DNA of 64,000 nucleotides from Desulfitobacterium_A sp034927245 (GTDB lineage: Bacteria; Bacillota; Desulfitobacteriia; Desulfitobacteriales; Desulfitobacteriaceae): the NCBI RefSeq assembly GCF_034927245.1, contig NZ_JAYFQK010000024.1, positions 60,042 through 124,041 of the forward strand, given 5' to 3'. This document shows positions 58,040 through 64,000 of this stretch, piece after piece (the first letter of the stretch is position 1; each line of letters starts with the position of its first letter). The notes under the pieces were generated by a model, which was not told where the DNA came from, did not search any database, and saw only the letters and a list, made by a program, of their open reading frames with translations. The position numbers and the translations under genes are program-made.

Positions 58040-58378
58040 TCATTGTATATTATTACAGAAGATGAATTCAAGTGTTCTTGCAATATTAGAAAAATCAATG
58101 AATCGGCTTTCTCTCAAAACTTCTTTGCCTTCATACATTATGAGAATCGTCGGCACGGTAAAAACTAAAGATTGTCCCGCAATTTCCATTTGCTCATCTA
58201 CATTTATCTTTGCAACCGGAATTGAATAATCATTAACCAACATCATCAGCTTCGGAAAGACTGCCTGACAAACATTACAGTTAAGAGAACTAAAATATAA
58301 AATGACGGGGTCCTTTTCCATGATTAATCGTTCATATTGTTCCTTATTTTTAATCGTAATTGTTGTTTTTTCCTCCAT
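58040..58378 (-). CDS. Thioredoxin-family protein
   Basis: This is a small soluble protein of 112 residues with a thioredoxin fold. The active-site motif is CNVC (SSLNCNVCQAVFPK), unlike the CGPC of housekeeping thioredoxins, with the cis-Pro in VFTVPTILIMYEG. No signal peptide is seen. It is probably a specialised reductase or target-specific carrier. It lies between the DUF421 gene (47 bp upstream) and icd. Confidence 0.85.
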   Translation of the reverse strand: MEEKTTITIKNKEQYERLIMEKDPVILYFSSLNCNVCQAVFPKLMMLVNDYSIPVAKINVDEQMEIAGQSLVFTVPTILIMYEGKEVLRESRFIDFSNIARTLEFIFCNNIQ

Positions 58379-58425
58379 TGTATAATCCTCCTCATTTAAT
58401 CATTTTTAAATGTATTTTCTCTTCC

Positions 58426-59151
58426 TCACTCATGTTCTGGCTTACGTGGGTCTAAATAGACACGTATATTCTCATTGTCATCGATCGTCGCTAAAACGAC
58501 ATCACTGATTTTCGTGACCGGACCGATTTTTCCCTGAAGCCAAAGCTGATCTTTGCCGATTTCTTTTAAAAGGGAGTTGTTAATTTTCCCTTCCTGGATA
58601 ATCGGTTTTATGAGGGTGAACGGTTGAGTCGCTATATTTAAATCAGCGGGTGTGATGGGCTGATATTGGGAGTTCATAAAAATCGATATTGTTCCTCCGG
58701 GTTCCCAAATCGCAAGAGCGACTTTTTGAATATCATTTACTTCCCCCTTACGAAGCTCCGAAAATAAAAAGTCAAGAGAAATCTTGGCTCTCAATAAATT
58801 TTGATACATTATTTCACCGCTTTTTATAAGCTCAATCGGAGGCGGATCGACAAAGCGCCTGAACAACGATGATTTTAAGCTCAACCACGTTGCCGTAATA
58901 TATAACATAACCAGAACCGATGTTGTAATCATTGAACCTTGTAATCCCAGCCGCTCATCTGAAAGCGGATGAGCTATAATATTTCCGAGAACTAAAGCTA
59001 TAACAAAATCAAGAAACCTTAACTGAGAGATGGAGCGCTGCCCCATAGATTTGGCGATAAGCAATAAGAATGCGAAGCTGACAATACTTCTCAAGATCCA
59101 TTCAAGGGCTGTCAACGATTCATGACTTTCAAAGAAATTCAATCTATTCAC
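58426..59151 (-). CDS. DUF421 membrane protein (YetF-like)
   Basis: This is a membrane protein with three N-terminal spans (about 16-100) and a cytoplasmic DUF421 domain. Blocks include MGQRSISQLRFLDFVIALVLGNIIAHPLSDE and DPPPIELIKSGEIMYQNLLRAKISLDFLFSELRKGEV. YetF-like proteins are widespread in spore formers, with roles linked to spore/envelope properties but no fixed function. The GTG at 59151 is proposed because a terminator-like hairpin lies upstream at 59194-59218; the frame is open to 59256. A TTG three codons later is also possible. Confidence 0.78.
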   Translation of the reverse strand: MNRLNFFESHESLTALEWILRSIVSFAFLLLIAKSMGQRSISQLRFLDFVIALVLGNIIAHPLSDERLGLQGSMITTSVLVMLYITATWLSLKSSLFRRFVDPPPIELIKSGEIMYQNLLRAKISLDFLFSELRKGEVNDIQKVALAIWEPGGTISIFMNSQYQPITPADLNIATQPFTLIKPIIQEGKINNSLLKEIGKDQLWLQGKIGPVTKISDVVLATIDDNENIRVYLDPRKPEHE

Positions 59152-59193
59152 ATCCCCGTAATTTTGGTTTGAAAAACTAAGTCTGTTAGTATG

Positions 59194-59218
59194 AAAAAGC
59201 ACCTGCCCGCGGGTGCTT
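59194..59218 (-). promoter_or_regulatory. Terminator-like hairpin in the DUF421 leader
   Basis: On the minus strand AAGCACC-N8-GGTGCTT is followed by a TTTTTC tract (59193-59198 region). It is within the open frame upstream of the proposed start, so the transcript may be attenuated before the DUF421 gene. No sensor sequence that I recognise precedes it. Confidence 0.5.
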
Positions 59219-59407
59219 CTGCGTATCACTATATTATTATTTCCAAAAACTTTCAAGACGTTTCACTGACTACTTTTTCGAATCTTTACCTTCACAGGGG
59301 TAATATCCCTTTCCCAATCTCAATTCGCCTTTCGTAAAAAAACATGAATTTACCCCTTTCTCAACTCCCAAAAATAACTTACAATATCTTCTATGGGAGG
59401 GACATCG

Positions 59408-60337
59408 TTGATAAAATATTATAATCGAAAGAAAAAATCCTACGAAACAGAACAGGTTGCCGGGGAACGGATTCTTACATGGACATACTCCTCCGCGACA
59501 GGCATGAAGCTTTTAGAAGCCGTTATTAAGAAAAGAGCGTTTTCCAGCTTTTATGGCTGGTATTTGAACAGAAGAATTAGTAAGAAAAAAGTTGATCCGT
59601 TTATTCATAAATTTAATATTGATATCTCAACCGCCGAAAAAGATATCGATGAATTTACGTCTTTCAATGACTTTTTTCATCGAAAATTAAAATCAAATGC
59701 GCGTAAAATTGATACTGACAGCCTTTCCCTTATTTCATGCGGTGATGGCAGGCTTTTTGCATATGAAAATATCGATATGGACAGTTTGGTCCAAGTCAAA
59801 GGCTTCACATACAGCCTTCGAGAACTGATTAGGAATGACGCGATCGCCGAAAAATACAGCAAAGGGACTTGTTTAATCCTAAGACTATGTCCTACAGATT
59901 ATCACCGCTTTCATTTTATCGATGACGGAATATGCGAGAGTACACAAAAGATAAAAGGAGCTTACTACTCCGTTAATCCGGTTGCCCTTCAGAAGGTCGA
60001 GAAAGTTTTTTGTGAGAATAAAAGAGAATGGAGTACTTTTCATTCTGATCATTTTGGTGAGGTCTTATACGTTGAAGTCGGAGCGACATGTGTCGGTTCA
60101 ATTATCCAGACATATACTCCCCACCAACGTGTTAAGCGCGGAGATGAAAAAGGCTATTTCAAATTTGGCGGCTCAACTGTAATCCTTTTCTTCGAATCAT
60201 GTAAAGTGAGAATTGACAAGGATATTATTGAACAGACCAAACTTGGCTATGAAAGTTATGTGTTAATGGGCGAAACAATCGGAACTTCTGCTGAAATTAA
60301 CAAACCGGGATCTGCTCAGCTAAAAGCTAAAAGCTAA
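59408..60337 (+). CDS. psd: Phosphatidylserine decarboxylase proenzyme
   Basis: This enzyme forms phosphatidylethanolamine from phosphatidylserine at the membrane. The 309-residue protein is of the clostridial/long type: MKLLEAVIKKRAFSSFYGWYLNRR at the start, CPTDYHRFHFIDDG in the middle and the self-cleavage motif FGGST, where Ser256 becomes the pyruvoyl group. The Psd family usually has LGST; GGST is a common variant of this branch. The TTG at 59408 follows GGGAGG with 7-nt spacing; the ATG at 59393 lacks a site. No phosphatidylserine synthase gene is adjacent. Confidence 0.9.
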   Translation: MIKYYNRKKKSYETEQVAGERILTWTYSSATGMKLLEAVIKKRAFSSFYGWYLNRRISKKKVDPFIHKFNIDISTAEKDIDEFTSFNDFFHRKLKSNARKIDTDSLSLISCGDGRLFAYENIDMDSLVQVKGFTYSLRELIRNDAIAEKYSKGTCLILRLCPTDYHRFHFIDDGICESTQKIKGAYYSVNPVALQKVEKVFCENKREWSTFHSDHFGEVLYVEVGATCVGSIIQTYTPHQRVKRGDEKGYFKFGGSTVILFFESCKVRIDKDIIEQTKLGYESYVLMGETIGTSAEINKPGSAQLKAKS

Positions 60338-60342
60338 AGAAG

Positions 60343-60380
60343 AACACCCTCAGGAATCTTATTTTCTGAGGGTGTTTTCT
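60343..60380 (+). terminator. Terminator after psd
   Basis: AACACCCTCAG (60343-60353) pairs perfectly with CTGAGGGTGTT (60366-60376), followed by TTTTCTTT. Confidence 0.92.
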
Positions 60381-60464
60381 TTAACTTTTATATGATTTTA
60401 ATTTAGTTTTTCCAAATTTTATAATTATATAGATAAATCACCATTAAATGGATTATAATGAATG

Positions 60465-60479
60465 TAATAATAATTATCA
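60465..60479. promoter_or_regulatory. Candidate Fur box
   Basis: TAATAAT-A-ATTATCA (60465-60479) matches the 7-1-7 Fur core TGATAAT-N-ATTATCA at 13 of 14 positions. It lies just upstream of the -35 region of the lipoprotein gene that follows. AT-rich surroundings weaken the case. Confidence 0.5.
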
Positions 60480-60487
60480 TTTTCACA

Positions 60488-60516
60488 TAGACAAATCTTA
60501 CTATTTATGCTAAATT
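60488..60516 (+). promoter_or_regulatory. Candidate promoter of the FMN-acceptor-like lipoprotein gene
   Basis: TAGACA (60488-60493) and TAAATT (60511-60516) are separated by 17 bp. Both are partial matches to sigma-A elements. Confidence 0.35.
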
Positions 60517-60558
60517 ATTAAATGTAAGCAATATTTACTATAAATTGGAGGGCTGAAT

Positions 60559-61131
60559 ATGAAAAAAGTTCTTTCACTAGTCCTTGCTGTAGGCTTAATG
60601 GGAAGCCTTGCCGGTTGTGGAAACCAACCAACGGCTGCACCCGCTAATACAGGACCCGCTCAACAAGCGGCAGCTGAACCCATAAAAATGGGACGTGTTG
60701 ACTGGGCTGCTCATGGGACCAAAGCTGTCGCAATTGGTACTGTTGCCGCTGTCCAAGGAGATAAGATTGTTGGTGCTTCAATTGACGATTATCAATTCAT
60801 GAGTACAGACGTTGCCAAAGGAGTTCCTAACTCCGATAAGGACTTCGCTCAGGGCTTTGCCGATCCCAAAAACGTTCTCGCTTCAAAAAGAGTCAATGCA
60901 GAATACTATGGCGGCAATATGAAGACAAAAGCAGGTTCTACTATTCCCTATGAAAAGAACTTAGATGCTATTGAAGATTTTGCAACAGGAAAAACAATCT
61001 CCGAACTTGAAAAAATTCTTAAAGATACACCTAAAGAAAAGTTGCCTGTAGACACCGTAACCGGTTCCACCCTAACCGATACCCAAGGCTATCTTACTGC
61101 AATTCTTGAAGCCGCTAAAGCCGCAAAATAA
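60559..61131 (+). CDS. FMN-acceptor-like lipoprotein
   Basis: This is an exported lipoprotein of 190 residues: the signal peptide ends in LAGC (Cys20) and is followed by an Ala/Pro/Gln-rich linker. The C-terminal motif DTVTGSTLT carries Thr171, the likely flavin acceptor by analogy with D-x-x-S/T-G-A-T motifs of NqrC, RnfG and PplA. The body (about 45-150) is a single FMN-binding-like domain. It is related to the larger protein encoded at 52867-53607. The ATG follows GGAGG. A Fur-type box upstream suggests iron-dependent control. The gene is monocistronic with a strong terminator. Confidence 0.78.
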   Translation: MKKVLSLVLAVGLMGSLAGCGNQPTAAPANTGPAQQAAAEPIKMGRVDWAAHGTKAVAIGTVAAVQGDKIVGASIDDYQFMSTDVAKGVPNSDKDFAQGFADPKNVLASKRVNAEYYGGNMKTKAGSTIPYEKNLDAIEDFATGKTISELEKILKDTPKEKLPVDTVTGSTLTDTQGYLTAILEAAKAAK

Positions 61132-61158
61132 TACTTACAAAATATAAGATGCGAGACA

Positions 61159-61189
61159 AACGGGGCTGTTGTAAAACAGCCCCGTTTTC
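61159..61189 (+). terminator. Terminator of the FMN-acceptor-like lipoprotein gene
   Basis: AACGGGGCTGTT (61159-61170) pairs perfectly with AACAGCCCCGTT (61175-61186), followed by TTTTC. Confidence 0.93.
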
Positions 61190-61308
61190 GTGCGCACATA
61201 ATTGTGGACTATTGCAATAGCCCCTGGTTTTAGCTTTTATCCACCCAACCACAAATCCTGCTCCTTCACCCAATTCCTGGGCTGCAAAGGTACTAAAAGA
61301 GCCCACAA

Positions 61309-62880
61309 TCACACACATTCATCACAGACGAACCGGACGGAGAATGTTGTACCCGTTGGGCTGCTGTCAATATCAATTATTGCATTATGACGCGTGGCAA
61401 TATTGATGCAACTGGCTAGTCCCAGTCCGGTCCCGTTATCTTTTGTACTAAAGAACGGTTTACCCAGCTTATCCAGATTTTCAACGGGTATGCCATATCC
61501 CTCGTCCTTGACACCCAAAACAACATTCTGTCCCTCAACGAAAGTTTTTATTGTAATACACCCGCCTTCGTTCATGGCTTCCAACCCATTACGGCATAGA
61601 TTAAGAATCAGTTGATGAATTTCTGTCGCATTCAAATGGATATTGGGTATTTTTCCGGGTTCAAAGATAATCTCCATATTCTTCGTAAATGCATCAGCTT
61701 GAAGGAGCGGAAATAATTTTGCAATGATATCGTTTAAATTACACGATTTTGTTTCTGCCGGCTTCGTTTTGGCGAGTGATAAAAACTGGGTAATTATTTC
61801 ATTCGCTCTATCGATTTCTTCGATCATCAATTGGAATTGGCTTTTAAAATCTTGGATTTCCTTCCTATTTTGCAGCAATTGAAGATAACCCCGTATAGTC
61901 GTCATCGGATTACGAATTTCATGAGCTATACCGGCCGCCATTTCTCCAATGAGCTTTAATTGATCAAAACGCTGGATCTCCCTTTCTAAATGCTTCTTCT
62001 CTGTAATATCGATATCCATGCTTATCAATTCATTTTTACCATCTGGGAAATTAATAGGAAACAAGGTCGATGAAATCGTTTTTTCACTTCCATCCTTGCC
62101 TCTGAAAAGCCATTCCTTTTCTTTAATCACCTTTCCCGTTTGATGAATCCTTTTTAAATTTGAAAAATCGGAGCCCAGTTTTTTATCATAAATCATAGGC
62201 CTCTTGCTCTCGCTCTTTTGGGGATCGTCTTCCCACTCAAACATTTTTTCTGATGCCTTATTACAATATTGGAGATTACCGTTAAAATCATAGCTTTGAA
62301 TTGCAATATAAGGAGTATTTTTAATAATCGTCATCAATCGCGTTTCACTTTCCGATTGTAAAAGCCGAAGATGATCTAACCCATTTTGGGCCATTGTTTC
62401 TATTAGCTGACGAATATTGAGCATAACGGAGTCCAATTCTGCCTTGGCATAAATCGGCACCTTAGCAAGGGCTTCAAGGTATTCTTTTTCATCAAATCCA
62501 TACTTTTTAGCCTGCTTCCGGAATTTCTCCAGGTCAGGCTCTTCAAATAAAAACTGACCGTGGATAGCAGTTGCCACATGTTCTCCATTAACCAAAATTG
62601 GGGTTGCCGCATCAATTAACCCATTCTCACAGGTAAAACATTTATAGGGTTCATCGCTGTTAAGATAGTTTTTCATATACCTTTCACTTTTTCTGCATAT
62701 TGATGCCGTTTTACAATTTGCCTGATGATATTTTTTACATATTTCTTGACAACCAAATGAAAGCAGAATCTTACCATCAGTATCAAGTATTTTCAAAACG
62801 GGATTTGAGATGGCAAATAAACTTACTAAACAGTTTTTAAAACAAGATAGATCGACTAATTCAGTAAACTTGTATTCCAT
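61309..62880 (-). CDS. Sensor histidine kinase with PocR and PAS domains
   Basis: This is a soluble sensor kinase of 523 residues. An N-terminal PocR-type ligand domain (about 5-165) has a Cys-rich arrangement (CQEICKKYHQANC, CRKSE, YKCFTCENGLIDAATPI). A PAS domain (about 180-295) follows, then HisKA with GIAHEIRNPMTT (phospho-His near 316) and a C-terminal ATPase domain with N-, G1- and G2-boxes (LCRNGLEAM, VKDEGYGIP, GTGLGLA). No membrane span is seen, so it senses a cytoplasmic signal. PocR domains bind small alcohols or hydrocarbons in some cases. No cognate response regulator is adjacent; it may feed a phosphorelay such as sporulation (inference). Confidence 0.9.
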   Translation of the reverse strand: MEYKFTELVDLSCFKNCLVSLFAISNPVLKILDTDGKILLSFGCQEICKKYHQANCKTASICRKSERYMKNYLNSDEPYKCFTCENGLIDAATPILVNGEHVATAIHGQFLFEEPDLEKFRKQAKKYGFDEKEYLEALAKVPIYAKAELDSVMLNIRQLIETMAQNGLDHLRLLQSESETRLMTIIKNTPYIAIQSYDFNGNLQYCNKASEKMFEWEDDPQKSESKRPMIYDKKLGSDFSNLKRIHQTGKVIKEKEWLFRGKDGSEKTISSTLFPINFPDGKNELISMDIDITEKKHLEREIQRFDQLKLIGEMAAGIAHEIRNPMTTIRGYLQLLQNRKEIQDFKSQFQLMIEEIDRANEIITQFLSLAKTKPAETKSCNLNDIIAKLFPLLQADAFTKNMEIIFEPGKIPNIHLNATEIHQLILNLCRNGLEAMNEGGCITIKTFVEGQNVVLGVKDEGYGIPVENLDKLGKPFFSTKDNGTGLGLASCINIATRHNAIIDIDSSPTGTTFSVRFVCDECV

Positions 62881-63103
62881 ATTAATCCGCTCCCGGTAAT
62901 TTCCTCGTTATATTTTATATTTCTACTTATTTCCGCATTTTCCTCCTTAAATTCCCAAAATAGTTATATTATATTGAAGATGATTTATCTTCAAAAAATA
63001 CGTTAAAACAATATAGTGAACCGTTTAATAGTGATTAAAAAAACTTTCCTAAGGAGGAATAAATTTCTTCATCCTTCTTGAGGAAAGCACGTTTCTATAC
63101 AAT

Positions 63104-63745
63104 CTAATTTTTAATAATTCCTTCTCTTACCTGCAAAAAGGATTGTACTATTTGGGGATCAAACTGACTGCCACTACAGTTTCTTAATTCTCGGTATGCA
63201 TCTCCTTCATTTATAGATTTAGAATAAGACCGATCAGAAGTCATAGCATCAAAGGAATCAGCAACAGTTAAAATTCGTCCTCCCAGGCTGATTTCGCTTC
63301 CTTTTTTGCCCGCCGGATATCCTGAGCCGTCCCAACGCTCGTGATGATCCATTATCATTGGAATTACATCGTTATATCTATCCGTTTTCTGCAAGATATT
63401 CACGCCATATTCTACATGCCTTTTAATTTGCGCAAACTCCTCCTCTGTTAGCTCGCTTGGCTTATGCAAAATACTATCCGGCACAACGATCTTACCCATA
63501 TCATGCAATAAACCGGCAGTATATACTGTATCGACAAAGTTTTGAGATAGTCCCATCTCCTTTGCAATCTCTTCGGCATAATTAGCAACCCGCATGGAAT
63601 GCCCTCTATTATATTCATCTTTGTATTCAATAGCTGTGGAAAGAACATGGATGAGTTGATTATTCGTTTGTGATTTGGCGTGCGATTTTATCGATTGCAT
63701 CAACGTTCCTGCGAAAAAACCATGTATTGTATTTAAATTTATCAT
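63104..63745 (-). CDS. HD-GYP domain phosphodiesterase
   Basis: This is a 213-residue protein whose HD-GYP domain spans almost all of it. The metal site HDMGK and the signature HHERWDGSGYPAG are complete, with RSYSKSIN(E)GDAY near the end as in active c-di-GMP phosphodiesterases. The N-terminal 40 residues give no sensory domain. It would degrade cyclic di-GMP, opposing the GGDEF protein at 13363-14280. It is monocistronic in appearance, with a gap of 223 bp to the kinase gene in which no firm signal is seen. Confidence 0.88.
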   Translation of the reverse strand: MINLNTIHGFFAGTLMQSIKSHAKSQTNNQLIHVLSTAIEYKDEYNRGHSMRVANYAEEIAKEMGLSQNFVDTVYTAGLLHDMGKIVVPDSILHKPSELTEEEFAQIKRHVEYGVNILQKTDRYNDVIPMIMDHHERWDGSGYPAGKKGSEISLGGRILTVADSFDAMTSDRSYSKSINEGDAYRELRNCSGSQFDPQIVQSFLQVREGIIKN

Positions 63746-63867
63746 TCTCTAACCTCACTTTTATCTTATAACGAATAGGCTTGCTGTACTGCTCCAAGAT
63801 TAGAATTACTAAATCTATTATGTACTAGCATCATTTAAAATTCAATTTGTTTCTTTAACAATCATCA

Positions 63868-63993
63868 CCACCCGTCCAACGGGTGGTTTGGGATAAGGCT
63901 ATAAGCCTTTGTTACTGACCAGCGCCTAAAGACGCTGGCTTTCACATACGTTCAAGCTACTTGTCTTTGCCACCTTTGCCACCCCTAAAGGGG
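63868..63993. mobile_element. Hairpin array resembling an IS200/IS605-type element end
   Basis: Four stems occur within 126 bp: CCACCCGT/ACGGGTGG (63868-63886), AAGGCT/AGCCTT (63895-63909), CCAGCG/CGCTGG (63919-63938) and CCCC/GGGG around TAAA (63982-63993). No gene is visible. Consecutive hairpins with a CCACCCG...CGGGTGG tip are reminiscent of ends of IS200/IS605 elements carrying tnpB and its guide RNA. The body would lie beyond the right edge, so this is unproved. Confidence 0.4.
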
Positions 63994-64000
63994 TATTTGT

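Noticed and set aside
59156..59256. N-terminal extension of the DUF421 protein
   Set aside because: The extension covers a terminator-like hairpin and has no good start signal, so a later start was preferred.

Overview
The window looks like chromosome of a spore-forming, anaerobic Firmicute of the Desulfosporosinus/Desulfitobacterium type (Peptococcaceae sensu lato). This is an inference from moderate GC, strong AGGAGG-type ribosome binding sites with many TTG/GTG starts, redox-rich gene content (rubredoxins, ferredoxins, Etf/Fix proteins, flavin-type lipoproteins), and a mix of GerMN, PocR-type kinase and EFR1 proteins. No rRNA, tRNA, CRISPR array or prophage was seen. Comparisons with E. 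coli proteins were made from memory, not by alignment.

Layout. 1-6.4 kb (minus): six-gene operon (M29 aminopeptidase, 2-hydroxyacid dehydrogenase, lipid kinase, CCA-adding enzyme, rubredoxin-flavin reductase, QueG). 6.5-10.5 kb: an RluA pseudouridine synthase faces a zinc-uptake operon znuA-znuC-znuB-zur with a clear Zur-type operator. 10.7-15.4 kb (minus): ECF sigma/DUF4179 pair, two-domain rubredoxin, GGDEF protein, phosphodiester glycosidase. 15.6-22.6 kb: ferredoxin, a methyltransferase whose Shine-Dalgarno lies in a perfect 14-bp hairpin, metallo-hydrolase, GerMN lipoprotein, CDF exporter, radical SAM protein and a sigma-54 activator.

22.6-35.2 kb is the most striking part: a ten-gene minus-strand operon caiT-caiA-caiB-fixA-fixB-fixC-fixX-caiC-hydratase-yaaU. 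It carries nearly the whole E. coli carnitine locus (caiTABC, fixABCX, yaaU) in one transcription unit. CaiD, the crotonase-family carnitinyl-CoA dehydratase, is absent from the operon; in its place stands a MaoC/double-hot-dog hydratase. A near-consensus sigma-54 promoter and an 18-bp perfect palindrome lie upstream, matching the sigma-54 activator at 21-22.5 kb.

35.4-50.3 kb: AI-2E permease; a DAHP synthase operon with two GNAT-fold proteins; a Ca-type P-ATPase; PEP carboxykinase; MntP behind a yybP-ykoY manganese riboswitch; an EFR1 protein; a metallo-hydrolase; and a glycine-betaine ABC transporter. A MITE-like element follows at 50.39-50.57 kb. 50.6-64 kb: aminotransferase/DegV; a flavin-transfer cluster (NusG-II protein, ApbE, Gx/EetB-like and EcfT-like membrane proteins, FMN-acceptor-like lipoprotein); isocitrate dehydrogenase, thioredoxin and DUF421 genes; phosphatidylserine decarboxylase; a second flavin-acceptor-like lipoprotein behind a Fur-type box; a PocR-PAS histidine kinase; an HD-GYP protein; and at the right edge a run of hairpins resembling an IS200/IS605-type end.

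How the parts connect: the operon can be read as importing a betaine (CaiT), activating it with CoA (CaiC/CaiB), dehydrating it (hot-dog hydratase) and reducing the enoyl-CoA with electrons from FixABCX (CaiA). The glycine-betaine importer elsewhere fits the same betaine theme. Metal homeostasis (Zn uptake, Mn export) and extracytosolic flavin chemistry are the other recurring themes.
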